Source of the DNA: Paratinospora sagittata | Lineage: Eukaryota > Streptophyta > Magnoliopsida > Ranunculales > Menispermaceae | NCBI GenBank assembly: GCA_035771175.1 | Contig: CM069590.1 | Span: forward strand, 33,432,821 to 33,496,820 | Direction of reading: 5' to 3' | Length of the DNA: 64,000 bases | Shown here: one piece after another, positions 1 to 12,754 of the stretch | Numbering within the stretch: the stretch's first letter is position 1 | How the letters are laid out: every line of letters begins with the position of its first letter | Notes under the pieces: model-generated | Seen by the model: the letters and a program-made list of their open reading frames with translations, nothing else | Database searches by the model: none | What the model was told of the DNA's origin: nothing | Translations under genes and position numbers: made by a program

Positions 1-873
1 GTGCCTCGGTGTGGTGTTTATTTATAAAGACCACACTTGCTCATTTGAAGAGCAACTTTTGCAAAACTTAGAGAACTTGTGCATTTTTTGTATTAGTTTT
101 TATACAAGCCAACAACATGTTCTTGAGTGATTTAAACCTTCTTTGGAAGCAAAAGTTCAGCAACATTTGATCTATTGATCCAATCATCCGAAAATTTCTC
201 CACATCTTTCAAAACCTTGAAAAACTTGGGAGTTTCTCTTGTGCAAGTGTTCAAAACGATTCAAGTGCTTTCTACATCTTCTATTGAGTCTTGATCGTGA
301 TTTTTCTCATTCAACTTCACACAAGAAGAATTTTGGAGCTTCAACCTTACCTAATGGGATATACATTTCTACAACTAGATTTTTGTGATATTGGTTTATG
401 CAAATCAGTTTTGTGCTTAGATTATCATCTTTAAAACTGATTTTGTATTGATTGTGTTTGTGAAACCCTATCTTGATCTTCATAACAAAATACCTTGTTT
501 AGTGGTTTCATAAATAGTTTGAGATATCGATTCATGTGTTAACATCATATTATATTGAATCGAAGTTTTTGATCATACTTGATTTGTTCGATTCTTGATC
601 TTAATCACATATTCATTTAGAATCATCAAGTTTTGATCATCGTGGTATATTGATTCTCGAGCTTTAAACTTATCATCGTTCAGAATCAATATCTTGATAG
701 TTGAGCATATTCAATTCATTGCTTTACATTAGATATATTTGAATTCATTACATTTGAGAAAAACCTATTTCAATATTTTGCATCATTACTTGTTTAATTA
801 AAACATTCGAAAGGTAACGCGAAAATCCGCCAAGTCCAATTCACCCTTCTATTGGACTATAATACTGGGCCAA
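1..873 (+). mobile_element. LTR 3' portion, sirevirus-like (Ty1/copia), cut by window edge
   Basis: No coding ORF of note. Near the right end there is a short GC-rich block, AGTCCAATTCACCC followed by TTCTATTGGAC (about 833-857), and then a terminus ending in GGGCCAACA. This layout, an AT-rich body closing with an ATTCACCC block and a CA terminus, is usual for the R-U5 end of plant sirevirus LTRs. The left end is outside the window and no target duplication could be checked. The family call is inference from pattern. Confidence 0.5.
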
Positions 874-888
874 CACTCGCGATACGGT

Positions 889-1788
889 GCAACACCAGCG
901 AAAGTACCCATGAGGAGGACGTCCCCTAGATAGGGGATGTTCCAAGTTGGGGGACATTCCCACTAAGGGGGACGCCCCCTTTTGGGGCCCTTTCTATAAA
1001 TAGAGAGGGGGGCCCCCAATTCAACTGCCACTCTCTCTTTCTCCCTCTTGCTTTTCTCCAATTTTTGCAATCTCGGAAACACTATTACTACGCTTATGCA
1101 CTTCCAAAGGTGGGAATGAAACCCTAGGTTTGTGTATCTTTTCTTTACAATGATGATTACATTGCATTATCCATCTATGATGTTACCATGCTCTACAAAT
1201 TCATGTACACATCATGCTAGATGAACTATTACACAAAAGGGAATGTTGGAGACCGATAGGATTGTCCAGGTGTTATGTGCTCTGGCCCATAGGGTCTTGT
1301 CATTTATGCTTAAAACACTATAACTCATGAGATCTCTTAGTTGCTACTCATTATTATTTGGGACACTCGACTTGTGGTTTGTCCAGTTATTGTGTGTTTT
1401 GAACCATAAGGTCCGGTTGTGACCATTGGATGCCTGATTATACTTTTTGCGGTGTAACTTGCTTGATGATTATTATTTTGTATTTATTAAATAAGCTATG
1501 TTAACATGCTTGATTCACTGAGCTTTGTGCTCACCCCGTTGCTAATCTTTCCAGGAATCTAAGATGGGTTAGGATGAACTTATTCGGGGGGCGATTGCCA
1601 ACCATCTCTCACCAAGGGACTTATATTTTTGTTCTTCCAGCAAGTCCCTACTAGAGGCGATGGAGTTCGCTTTGTCCTTTTTTTAGTCTTTTTTTAGTTT
1701 TTCTTTCTCTTTAAGGGCATAGTCTTCTTGCCCTTTTGTTTTGTATCCTGGCTGGAAATGTAATATTTAACACTTTTAGAATGACCTC

Positions 1789-1823
<35 letters not shown>

Positions 1824-1943
1824 CTTCAAAAATGGCTCTTGGATATTTGTGTTTCCGTGTACATGACATATTGTCACACCTCATCTTGTGGGCATTGAAT
1901 TTCGGTGTGTATGACTCGACAATTGTTCCAACGGGGTGTGACA
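889..1943 (+). mobile_element. Probable solo LTR, Ty3/gypsy (chromovirus-like)
   Basis: The segment starts near TGCAACACC and ends GGGGTGTGACA at 1943, roughly inverted-complementary termini of the kind seen in chromovirus LTRs. A TATA box (CTATAAATAGAG) lies at about 991-1002, followed by a CT-rich stretch that would be the transcript start. Near 1520-1545 it has the TGAGCTTTGTGCTCACCC block typical of these LTRs. No 5-bp target repeat was found, so the left border is approximate. Confidence 0.5.
1792..1820. repeat. (TA)n microsatellite
   Basis: About 14 uninterrupted TA units inside the LTR-like segment. It produces small tyrosine-isoleucine reading frames on both strands that are not genes. 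Confidence 0.95.
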
Positions 1944-1949
1944 ACGAGT

Positions 1950-3551
1950 GCGAATCAAACCGTTACAAATGCTCTTTTACAGGTTCAAGGCAAATCTATC
2001 ATTTTGCGAGGTAAGGATGAACCTACAACTTCCTTTTGCGGGAATTGTATATGCTTATTACAGGCTAAGGATGAACCACTTGTTCCCTTTGCAGGATAAG
2101 AAAGAATCAAATATCTTTTTCGCGGGCTAAGGAAGAACCACTTGACCCTTTTCAAGATAAAGGGTGAAACTAACTTGATTCCAACCTTGGAATCTCAAGT
2201 GAATCAAATTCACTTGACTTGGTTGTTTCAATCTTGAAACAAACCAAAACTCCAATTACAAAGACTAAAATGTTTGTTCTATGTGAATAGAACAATTGCA
2301 CATGAAGCTCATAAATACAAATACCAAATACAAGATATGAAAATTTAAGCTCAAAGTGAAGAAAGACTTTACAATGATTTATACCTTTCTTTCAGCCATA
2401 TTTGCTTAAGAGAATGATTTTGAAGAAGCTTTAACTGATGCACAAAGAGAAAACTTGAAATCCAATCTTCAAATCAACATCTCTAAGTTCTAAGGTTTTT
2501 GAAATGGGAAAATGATTTGATTTTGAAAAACACTCCCTAAAATCAAATGGTTGTCTCTCTTGTGTTTAAAATGGCCTAAGTACATGTATTTATAGTTTAT
2601 GAACGAGCACTACCCGTTAGACACAACAACTAGCCGTTGGGGGCTCAAACTGACTGTTTTTCGACCATTGGGATTGCACCCAAAAAGTTTAGATTGCTCA
2701 TGAGCGTCTTGCAGGTGGATGAGCGTTCTGCTACACTGCCCAAAAAATTTTAGACAATTTCATGAGTGTCCTGCTCCTTGGTGAGCGTCCTCACATTGCT
2801 GCCTAAAAATTTCCATATATTTCATGAGCGTCCTACTTACACATGAGCGTCCTCATGAACTATGAACATTCTGCTCAACTGGGAACTTTTAAAACTCTTT
2901 TCTTTTTGAAAGACCCATCAAACCAAATCGATTGAAACTATTTTAACTCAAATAAAAAACTTAAATGATTCAAACAACTTGTAAAAAACTTAGAAATCAA
3001 CAATTAAACAATCAAACAAGATTTTGACGAAAATCAAAACTTTTCCAAACTTAGGAAAATTGAAGACAGTTTTGATTATTTTGAAAAACTTTGTGGAAAT
3101 ATGATTTTTATTAAAACAAATGCAAATATGATTCAAACAAGTTTGAAATAGTTTAAGAACATAAACCAAACGTGTTTGAACACTTGAAAATCATTTTTAA
3201 AGAAAACTAATTGCATCAAAAATATACAAGTGTGAGGTATGTGTATGCATGATTTTTAAGAGTGATTGAGCAAAGATAAAAGCAAGTAGGTTACATCCTA
3301 ATTCTAGACACGTAGACCTCTCAACCTCTTGTTTCTTTTTTCCTTCAAGTTGTCCAAGCTTTGAATGACGTTAATCCTTTGCTTTGATCCTTTGGTTGAG
3401 GGACTTAAAGTATTTTGATCTTGTATTTGGCTATTTTCTACTTTAGTTGCTTAAATATACTAGATAGAAACATTAGCACCATTTGTTATATTGTTTGTTA
3501 GCATCAAAACACATAGGAGAAAACAAAATAGAAAACCACTGAAGTCAACAT
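1950..3551 (-). mobile_element. LTR, sirevirus-like (Ty1/copia), minus orientation
   Basis: Read on the minus strand, it starts TGTTGACTTCAG near 3551 and soon contains GTGTTTTGATGCTAACAAAC, the usual opening of plant sirevirus LTRs. It then has an AACGGCTAGTTGTTG block and a TATA box (ACTATAAATACATG) near 2586-2600. The R-U5 part runs down to about 1950 with a repeated motif (AGGATGAACC and AGGAAGAACC on the plus strand). No coding region. Confidence 0.55.
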
Positions 3552-3569
3552 ACACCCTTTGTTTGCGCT

Positions 3570-4792
3570 CTAACAAGGGTAGCGCCAAACCTCTATTACT
3601 CAAATAATTCATTCATTTTTGGGTTCTTACTCCACTAGGACAACACCAATGACCATGAATACTTTCACTATTACTCATGCGAGTCTACATTCCTAGAGAT
3701 TTCCCAAAGTATGATCCCATGTTCTAACTTCCTCCAACAAGTGTAGACATGCTCCATTTCACAATCAATTTCATGAATTCAAAAGTGAATGCATATTCAA
3801 TAACATGCTCAATATTTCATAAATCAGTTTTATACAATACAATGCCATATAGGAAAGCAAGAGTAGAGAAATACTCACAACAAAATACACAGTTTATCGC
3901 TCACTATACTACCACTACACTAGCAGCTTCCACCATTCACCCAATTTGCTGATACATCACTGAAAATTTCATAATGAAAACATAAGCTATCAGAATTCCA
4001 CATTATTTCACATCCAAACACTCAAACAACATCATTCAACCCTGCTCCAAAACCCTTGGCTGCTTCAACCTCAGCTGGAGTGAAGCACACCACATACAAC
4101 CATCAATTTCACAAACTAAATGTCCCAAAGACTCTCAATTCATCAAGGATTCACTTACCCATTTAATTGCATGCTCAAACCCTCAATTCCAGCTCAAATC
4201 ATGTTCCACCAACCTAACTGTCAAAAATCCACAATTTTCACATATGTTGCACAAGCCGAAGAGAGGAACACAAATATGAAACCTTGGATTCTTCAGCCCT
4301 AACTTCCCATCTTCCTCTCCTTTCGTTTCCCTTCTTTTCTACGTTCTCAGCTAGCTTAAATGAGCTAAAATGATCAAGAAACCCTTTTAAAATACGCACA
4401 AACCGCCTCACCGTCATTTAAAAAAAAACTATCATAACGTAGAGGAGTGTGCTTCTCATTGCTCAGAAAATATATTTTCCTCTGTAAACCAGTGAGGAAC
4501 GCACTTCTCCTCCCAGAGCGCTCTTCTTTGAAAATTCAAAAACTATGCTATCGAGTTTTCACCACTAAAGCTCGCTTCTCCCTAAGGAACACGCTTCCCA
4601 ATGTTTGAAATGAAATTTTTTCTAAGTGTCGGGTTCAAATTGCTATCTCTAGGGTCCCAAGGTACCTACCACCCTAGAATACACATAAATACCATATCCA
4701 AAGGCCATGTATGTACATATACATGTATAACTATGTTTGACAATACGTATAAGTCAACCTATAGGTTTGACTCACAATTATAGGGTGTTACA
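3570..4792 (-). mobile_element. LTR-type sequence, Ty3/gypsy-like, minus orientation
   Basis: The plus strand ends AGGGTGTTACA at 4792, so the minus strand starts TGTAACACCCT, a common plant gypsy LTR terminus. The interior is CA-rich with no coding potential. The far border is not defined. Confidence 0.4.
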
Positions 4793-6135
4793 GTTTCCAT
4801 TTGGGGGAAATGCGTTTCCCCTCCACCACTCGAGAGCAGATTTCTTAATTTTCTCTAAAAACATGTTTCCCCTTGTGACCCGCGTTTCCATGTCTGAAAG
4901 TTCTATATAAACTCCATTTTTCTCCCATTTTCAACCTTTCCAACATTTTCTAAAGGAGAGAACCTTTGAGTTGCGAGTGGAGGACGTTCAAGCGTGACTC
5001 TAAGTGATTCTAAAAGGTGATTTGGAGCATCCAAACACCAAAACTAAGAGATTAAAGGTATAATCTCTCCCTTTTCTTTGGTTTAATTCTTTAATTTTGG
5101 GTTTTCTTGGAGAACAAGTTGCATTGCTCATGCTGGGATTTTGAATTTGAACGTGTTTCTTGGGACTTAAATGTTGTTTTTGAAGTTGCTTTAATGATTT
5201 AAACATGGTTTTGAGCAAGAATGAGAGGAGTTATGGTAGTTTTGGTAATTTTTGGAAATGTCTTGTTCTTCAAGCAACCCATGAGGCTTTTGATTTGATT
5301 TTTGGATTTTAGTTCTCTTTATGCTTTTCTTTGGATATTTCACCTTGTTAGATGAAATTATGCTAAGAGAACTAGAAATTACATGATTAATGGATGTTGA
5401 AGTTAAGTTTCAAAATTGGAAACTTGGTCATATACAAGGGTTCTGAATGCCTAAACCCTTGAAATATGTTGAATAAATGGAGACCAAGAAATCTTTGATG
5501 ATCTTGGGTGTGTGAAAACACATAAATCCCAAGTGAAATGTTAGAGAATCCATGAATGAACCCCATATACTTTTTGTCTCTACAAAATGGTATGAGAATC
5601 ATTATCAAAATATAATAAGTAATGGATTCTAGTTAAGATGGTAAATGGTGTTGTTAGATTGTGAACAAGTGTGGTTGTATTCTATGGTTGAGATGAACTA
5701 AGATTAGTTCTATGAATGCTAGGAAGTGAGCGCGAGCAAGTGAGGTGAAGGTTCCCAAGACGGGGAACTAATTTGGTAACGGTATCGCTGTGAGTAGATT
5801 TCATTCCCCCATCATATCCATATCATCATAGCTATAAAAAATGTTTTATATCATGATTTATGCCTTCATGAATGATGTTAGCATTGAATGATGTTAGCGT
5901 GAGATATTGATAGATGAGTTATGTTCATGAATGATGTGAACAAGTATGTTTATCATGTATCCATGTTAGAGGATGAAATTAGTTTACATGAATATGGGTA
6001 AATTCACATGTTTGTGAAATGCCTTGGGTTGTTATTGATGTTCTTGTATTATTTAATGTATGTTCATGCTCATGTTTGTTGATGTAGAAAGCATGTCCAG
6101 GATATATGATGATGTTATACATGCTCATGAAAATG
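4793..6135 (+). mobile_element. LTR-type sequence, Ty3/gypsy-like, plus orientation
   Basis: It contains a TATA box (CTATATAAACTCC) at about 4903-4915 followed by CT-rich leader-like sequence. Near 5790 there is a GTGAGTAGATTTCATTCCCC block that recurs in plant chromovirus LTRs. It lies head-to-head with the minus-oriented LTR-type sequence to its left. No coding capacity, no target duplication found, borders approximate. Confidence 0.4.
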
Positions 6136-6139
6136 AATA

Positions 6140-6734
6140 TGTGTTGACTCATTGATCTTCACCCTTTTATGTTTTGATGATTGCAAACAACATTCTTTGC
6201 ATACTGATCACTTTGACTAAGGTGTTTCAGTACTTAAATGATCATATTTGTAAAGTCAACCAAAAAGTCAAAATCAAAGCTCGAAATGGATCAAAGCAAT
6301 CGGAAGATCAAGATCACATTTATGTAATGTAATTATTCAGATTTCATAGGATTGTAAAATACTTTCTACCCGTGTCAACCAAAGTCTATGCATGCATGCA
6401 TCATATTTCAAAATCATTCGTGTTTTTGCTAAGTTAATTGTTTTAACCGAAAGTAAACTTTTCGCAGGTTTAATCAAAGTTATCTTGATTTATGTTTTGA
6501 TCATAAAATCACTTCAACTGTATTGATTTGAAGTTGAGTTGAATGTATTTAACTTTTGATTTGAGAAAGTCAACCATTTTTGAAAGTCAAACCGATTTCG
6601 ATTTATTTAAAAGTCTGATTTTTTCATCCATAATGAGTCTAACACTTGTTCATTCTTCAATTTGATCAAATTTAGTATATCCAAGTGTATTTAGACTTGT
6701 TTGATTGAGAAAACATGTTTTAATTACACACATA
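6140..6734 (+). mobile_element. LTR 5' fragment, sirevirus-like (Ty1/copia)
   Basis: It opens with TGTTGACTCATTGATC and then TTTTGATGATTGCAAACAAC, the characteristic start of sirevirus LTRs. It then becomes AT-rich without genes and abuts the truncated end of the gypsy reverse transcriptase on the minus strand. Confidence 0.5.
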
Positions 6735-7779
6735 TCAAACGACATAAGATGCCTGAAGCATCTTATCTCGCCTTTGCTCAAGAACCGCACCAACCGCAAA
6801 GTCACTTGCATCACACATGATCTCAAACAGTTCTTTCCAATCCGACACAACCATAATAGGGGCTGAGATTAATGCTTTCTTTATAAACTCAAATGCCTCA
6901 ACACAATGCTCATCAAACTCAAAGGATGCCTCTTTCTCAAGTAAGTTACAAAGGGGCTTGACAATCTTTGAGAAATATTTAATAAATCGCTGGTAGAAAC
7001 CGGCATGCCCCAAGAAACTTCGGATGCATTTTACATTCTTTGGATGAGGAAGCTTCTCAATGGCCATTATCTTCTCCCTATCCACCTCTAGACCCTTAGA
7101 AGAAACCCGATGACCCAAAATAATGCCTTCTTGTACCATGAAATGGCACTTCTCCCAATTTAGCACTAGGTTGGTCTTTTTACATCTTTGAAGCACAAGA
7201 GATAAATTCTGAAGGCAATGGTCAAATGAGGTCCCAAAGATAGAAAAATCATCCATAAATACCTCGATGATCTCCTCAATCATATCGGAAAAAATAGACA
7301 TCATGCACCGTTGAAAAGTCGTTGGCGCATTGCATAAACCAAACGACATCCTCTGGAAAGCAAAAGTACCATATGGGCAAGTGAAAGTGGTCTTTTCTTG
7401 ATCTTCTTGTGCAATGGCTATTTGATTATAGCCCGAATATCCATCCAAGAAACAATAGTACTCAAAGCCTACCAATCGGTCCAACATTTGATCAATGAAA
7501 GGAAGGGGAAAGTGATCTTTCCTCGTTACTTTGTTCAACTTCCAGTAATTTATGCATACGCGCCATCCCGTGACTGTCCTAGTGGAGATCAACTCATTAT
7601 TCTCATTCTTGACTACTGTCATTCCACCTTTCTTAAGCACTACTTGTACTGGACTCACCCAAGAACTATTCGATATAGCATACACAATTCTCGCCTTCAA
7701 CCACTTCAGAATTTCAGATTTGACAACCTTTTACATGGCTGGATTTAGCCGCCTTTGGTGTTCCGTTGAAGGTTTGTAA
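6735..7779 (-). pseudogene. Ty3/gypsy reverse transcriptase, truncated before RNase H
   Basis: A 321-residue open frame (7700-6735, minus), with upstream coding sequence reaching 7779, matches the reverse transcriptase of plant Ty3/gypsy elements. Visible motifs in order are the WRVCINYWKLNK fingers motif, DHFPLPFIDQML, FLDGYSGYNQI (catalytic Asp), FGLCNAPTTFQR, the active-site box VFMDDFSIFG, then ILGHRVSSKGLEV and FLGHAGFYQRFI of the thumb. The start of the RNase H domain (CDASDFAVGAVL) is present, but the frame ends just after it. RNase H, integrase and the 3' LTR are absent. The FMDDFS box, the gag type and the tRNA-Asp-type primer site point to the Athila/Tat side of Ty3/gypsy. The copy is dead by truncation and by frameshifts upstream. 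Confidence 0.93.
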
Positions 7780-8690
7780 GATTCCTCCATCAAGATCTTA
7801 TGCATACAAATCGAAGGGATTATCCCCTTTATGTCAACTATGGACCACCCCAAAGCGGACTTGTACTCTCTCAATATGCATAATAACTTATCTTCATCCA
7901 CACTAGACAAAGCCGATGATATGATGACTGGCATAGTAGACTTCTCACCCAAAAATGCATAACGAAGATGGTCCGGTAAGGGCTTGAACTTTGATGAAGG
8001 CTCTACTAACTCGGGTGGCGAAGAAGCTTCAATATTTTCCGCTTTAGTGATTGTATTCTCAGGATTGTGGGCATCAAGATGTAAGGCATAATGTTGGACT
8101 TCATCATGAAAAGCCTCATCGCTAGATATCGAACTCACAAGAAACTTCTCTAAAGGATCTACTGGTGTAGCCTCACCATGCACCTCGGTCACACATGCAT
8201 CAACCACTTCCGCAACATCAATCCGGTGACATGTATTCCACTCTGATGGGAATTTAAGAGTCTTGTATATGTTAAACAACACTTCTTCATCATTCACTTG
8301 CAAGGTAAGCTCGCCACGTTGCACATCGATCAAAGCTCTCTGGTAGCTAAGAATGGCCACCCAAGTATAAGAGGGATATCGCCATTTTCCTCCATGTCCA
8401 AAACTACAAAGTCCACCGGGAAGATGAACTTGTCCACCTTCACTAGCACGTCCTCAATGATACCCCGAGGATATGTAAGTGATCTATCCGCTAGTTGCAA
8501 AGATATTGTAGTTGGCTTCACCTCGCCAAGCCCCAATTTCCTGAAAATTGACAAAAGCATCAAGTTAATGCTTACACCTAAATCACATAAAGCTTTAGTA
8601 AAATTTATAGAACCAATGGTGCAAGGTATAGTGAAACTCCCTGGATCTTATTGCTTTTAAGGTAACTTCTTTTGTAGTATGGCACTACAC
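7731..8690 (-). pseudogene. Ty3/gypsy aspartic protease and protease-RT linker
   Basis: Two overlapping minus frames (8563-8330 and 8360-7731) make a retropepsin followed by the linker into the polymerase. The catalytic tripeptide region reads CDLGVSIN (near 8590), the D-L-G form common in this gypsy branch in place of D-T-G or D-S-G. It is followed by [25 protein letters not shown] and [17 protein letters not shown], the flap and hydrophobic-G region. The linker holds PLPDHLRYAFLG and IKGIIPSICMHKILME, which lead directly into the polymerase. A frame change between the two ORFs near 8340-8360 breaks the gene. Confidence 0.88.
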
Positions 8691-8699
8691 TCTTCAGTA

Positions 8700-9900
8700 A
8701 GCTTCACCGTCTAGTAGTTCTCTCGCTTCCTCTTCTTCGTCATCACATCCTTCATGAACTTGACATAGTTTGGCATTTGCTCCAATGCATCTGCAAAAGG
8801 GATATTAATGTGAATATTTTTGAAAATTTCTAGAAATTTGGCGAATTGCTCGACAAGCTTCTTCTTTTGAAATCTCTGAGGAAATGGAATAAGAGTTGGG
8901 AGTTTAGGAGGGTTATCCGTGAAAGTAATAGGGCCTCTCATATGGCTTCTCCCCCTTTGATGACTCAATTTCCTTCTCTTTACCCAGCTCGGTCTCAATG
9001 CTTGTCTCTTTGTGCTCTTCATTGGGTGGTGGTGGTGTACTTAGGCTTGAATCAGCCCCCTTTACTTCCTTTCCACTTCTCAAGGAAATGGCTTGGCATT
9101 GCTCTTTCGGGTTTACCTCAATGTTGCTAGGTAGTGACCCCCTTTGTTGGGTACTCATCTGTGATGCTAGCTGCCCCACTTGCACCTTTAAATTTTTGAT
9201 AAAGCCTTTATCTCCGTTATGAAAGAATTCATCAGCTCATCACTAGTAGGCTTCTTATCCTGTGCTTGAGTGTAGATACCCGGTGGAGGTTGTAAAGTAT
9301 TCCTTGTATTGGCATAGGAGAAATTCTCATGATTTACGAACACCCAGGTGGTATTGATTTGGCACACCTTGATTACTTCGATACTTGTACCCCCGGTTGT
9401 TGATGTATTGTATTTGCTCCTCCAATGCTTCATTGCCCAAATAGCCCAAATTCAACGCCGCCGCATTTTCAATAGATGGTTGTGTACTTTGAGTAGTAAG
9501 CACAACAAGTTGGTTGGAAATGCTTGACATTTGTGCAGAGAGAGATGTGAATTGAACAACTTCATGTAGACCGGCCACCTTCTTCACCATGGATCTTGCC
9601 CTTGGGACTTCATAGGTATTGGTAGTCATATCCTCCAACAAGCTAAATGCCTCAAGGGTAGTCTTGGACAACAATGAACCATCGGCAGCCACATCTACTA
9701 GAGTCCTTGTAGAAAACGTCATCCCATTGTAGAAAAGTTGAAGTTGTAACCAAACTTAAAACCCATGTTGAGGACATTTCCTCAACAACTCCTTGAATCT
9801 CTCCCAAGAGTCATATAAAGATTCTGATTCTTCTCGCTTGAATTTCCTAAGCTTAGCTCATAGTTGGGCGGTCTTGGTGGGGAAAGAACTTTTGTAGAAA
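8700..9900 (-). pseudogene. Ty3/gypsy gag, C-terminal part, several frame breaks
   Basis: Minus frames 9722-9327, 9433-9188, 9185-8913 and 9022-8711 together form the C-terminal two-thirds of a plant gypsy gag. Recognisable blocks are TRTLVDVAADGSLLSKT (capsid end), VGQLASQMSTQQRGSLPS, EVNPKEQCQAISLRSGKE and INIPFADALEQMPNYVKF before the protease. Each ORF overlaps or abuts the next in another frame, so at least three frameshifts are present. Upstream, at 9901, the frame is cut by an inserted LTR-like element and resumes at 12175. Confidence 0.88.
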
Positions 9901-9905
9901 CTTGT

Positions 9906-12169
9906 TATCAGGACCCCTTCACAAACCCCCAGGGAATCCTGACCGACACAAAAATCTAACCATTCATGTTAAGCCTCAACCGAGACTACAACAAAGTCTC
10001 CTCTATAAATAGAACATCTCGCAAAAATCCAATTCACCTAATAAGCCATCCAACAAAATATATTTATATATCATCCACATCCATCAAAACATATCATCAT
10101 TCAGTTCAACTCTGTTAACATCTAACAGTATCTATCTATCCAATACACCCATCTATTAATTACAACCATTTACTTAGTCATATATGTGGGGTATTATATA
10201 CATATATGTATAAATCAAAAGATCAAATTACCAAACCTACATAAAAAATACTCTTTTGGCAAGGCACTCCTATGTCAGCGATAAACTATTCCATTGCCCT
10301 TCTCTGCTGCTGAAGAACCTGAAAATTTTGGGAATAGGATGAGCCAACGGTGCCCAGTGAAATATAATTCATATGTATCTACATCATCATGTATGCATGA
10401 ACATGTTATGCCAATCAATATGCAATATTTACATCTCATAGTAACATCCAATATACAATGCAAACCAGTTCTATATACAACACACATATTTCAACCTTAT
10501 TCAAGTATGTGACAACCTTTTCCAAGACAGATATAAATACATATTGTTAATAGGTACTAGGTTTATAGCTTAAAGTCACATTCCAGCCTTACTTGAATAA
10601 GTCAGCTAGATGTACTAATGGGCTAGTTCTTTGTACTATTCAGTACTTACCAACTAGTGTTCTAAAGAAGAAATGTAAATCGTACTCTAAATCCAAGTAA
10701 ACATCCCTCTTTTCGAACATAATTAGTTTTTCTCGCAAGCCATACTAGAACACGTCACACTTTCCAACTGAATAGGTTCCTACATAAACCTTTAAATCTA
10801 AGTAGGACCACTAGACCCAATTATTCTTATAGGGAGTAAATGCAACCTACTCGATTATATCCAAAGGTCTAACTCCAATAGATTTATTAGTCTGTATAGA
10901 AAATCTCTGCCTTTTCTTCATGCCACAATCAAACATGCACATGTACAAGCATTCACATATAAATATTATGATGATATAAATGAAAATATAATGAAATTCT
11001 ACTCTCACCAATGCCAAAATATAATTCCCACACTATTAACTTACTCCACCACCTCTTAAAGAATCTGCACATATCATATAATTCATATTAATACCCATTC
11101 ATATTAATTAAGTATATTAAATTGTATTCTTTCCATTTATATCAATTTCTAACTTTCCAATGCATCCCCCTAATTTTCATAAATTTATTTTAGTTTAAAA
11201 ATCACGCAGGGGTGTCCCAAATATTTTACACGGCCCTCATGATTATTTTGATGGCAATGGATAGTAGAAACAGGTCTTTCAACCACGTTTCCACTAATAT
11301 CCAAGTTTACAATATCCACCCAATTCGTTAAGGCATATACTAAAAATATCAATCGAATTCCAAAAATCATAATTTTGGTATCAAAATGTCCGGAATTCAG
11401 TCCTTTATGATTTTATGGTTTCAAACCAGAATTTCACCGGAGTTTGACATGGTTCCAAAGGCCCCCAGTGTCAAATTTGGCTTCCGACAGCTGTATCGGT
11501 GCCAATATTACACTTGAACGCAAACAAACTACATATTCGCGATCTACGTGACTATAGGAGTGATAATATATAATTTTTACATGTTTCCATTCAAAGTGGG
11601 TCAGAACCCCATTTTTGAAAACACTACAAAACACCTCCTATAGCAAAAATTGGACAGTTAGAATCGTAATACACTAGTTAAAGATCAATTTCATGACAAA
11701 AATTAATGGAAAGAGCTTACTGGCACGTCGAATTTGGTTGCGGAACCGTCGCGAAACCCTCGCCCTTTCTTTTATTTTCATTTTCTTCTTCTCAGCTTTC
11801 ATTCTCTATCTTTTTTTTGTTCTTATCACGTTAGAGAAAGAAAAAACACTTAAGAGCATGTTTTAAAAGCTTTTCCCATACACCCATATGCGATATAATA
11901 AGCCAACTCCCCTTTTTTGTTCATTTAATACTCATATCATTTCATCCACTCATATATTGCATTTAAACCACTACATGTACTCAACTCATATTCTCTAATA
12001 TCCATAACATACCACACATAAAATTATTATTAGACAATAATGGTATGTATAATATTATCTAATATTCATAACATACATACACTCATAAGCAATTTACATC
12101 ACAAAAAACATACCACACAACATCTAAAAATTTGTGGGGTCCCATTTTATGAAAATGAGGGTCGTTACA
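9906..12169. mobile_element. LTR-like insertion inside gypsy gag, with 5-bp target repeats
   Basis: This 2,264-bp segment interrupts the gag gene. The same 5 bases, CTTGT, flank it at 9901-9905 and 12170-12174. Removing the insert and one repeat restores the gag reading frame at this point. The termini are TATCAGGACCCC on the left and GGGTCGTTACA on the right, an imperfect inverted pair like those of plant gypsy solo LTRs, although the left end has TA where TG is expected. No coding sequence is seen, so a solo LTR is the best reading. Orientation is not certain. Confidence 0.75.
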
Positions 12170-12174
12170 CTTGT

Positions 12175-12706
12175 GTACCATGTCCTCCCATGTTGCTATG
12201 CGATTTGGTTGCAATGATTGCAACCAAGATGTTTCCTTGTCCCAAAGTGAGAACGGGAACAACCTCAATCTAATGGTGTCTTCAAGAACACCATTCATCT
12301 TCATAGTGTCACACATCTACAAGAAAGTGGTGATGTGGATAGTTGGATCTTCCATAGGGGAACCTCCAAATTGATGATGTTGGACCATCGAGATCAAAGC
12401 TAGCTTCAACTCAAAGTTGTTCGCATTTATGTGAGTGCGAACAATGCTCGAGTAGTTGTCGTTGATGACCAGTTTGAAATAATCTCTCAACGTCAACTGA
12501 TTTGGGTTATCCGCCATTGTTGCAACGCCTACTCTTCTTTCTCTTCTAAGTCTTCCAAACGTTCTCTCAATCTCGAGATCAAATGGTACTATCTCAAAGC
12601 TTTTCGATCGCCGCATATACTTGGAAAACCTACAAGAAAGAGAAAAGAAAGAAAAATTCAGGAAATAATAAATAAAATCTAAATTAAAATCAAAGCTCGA
12701 AAACAC
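12175..12706 (-). pseudogene. Ty3/gypsy gag, N-terminal part
   Basis: Minus frames 12706-12317 and 12316-12083 encode the start of gag. The first holds a basic region ending in MADNPNQLTLRDYF, then VINDNYSSIVRTHINANNFE and the capsid start. The second continues with CDTMKMNGVLEDTIRLRLFP and FSLWDKETSWLQSL, the standard plant gypsy gag core, up to TWEDMVHK where the LTR-like insertion enters at 12174. The two frames join with a shift near 12316. Translation would begin shortly after the primer-binding site, as expected. Confidence 0.88.
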
Positions 12707-12730
12707 AATAATAGTATAAACTAATATTTA

Positions 12731-12748
12731 TCCCCGGCAACGGCGCCA
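12731..12748 (-). promoter_or_regulatory. Primer-binding site of the gypsy element (tRNA-Asp type)
   Basis: The plus-strand bases TCCCCGGCAACGGCGCCA equal the 3' end of plant tRNA-Asp including CCA-type termination. On the minus strand this is the complementary TGGCGCCGTTGCCGGGGA, placed 6 bases inside the LTR end. This is where the tRNA primer would start minus-strand DNA synthesis. Use of tRNA-Asp is typical of Athila-type elements. Confidence 0.9.
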
Positions 12749-12754
12749 AAAACT

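Noticed and set aside
7398..8660. Plus-strand open frames opposite reverse transcriptase and protease
   Set aside because: They are antisense shadows of the gypsy pol frames and show no family features.
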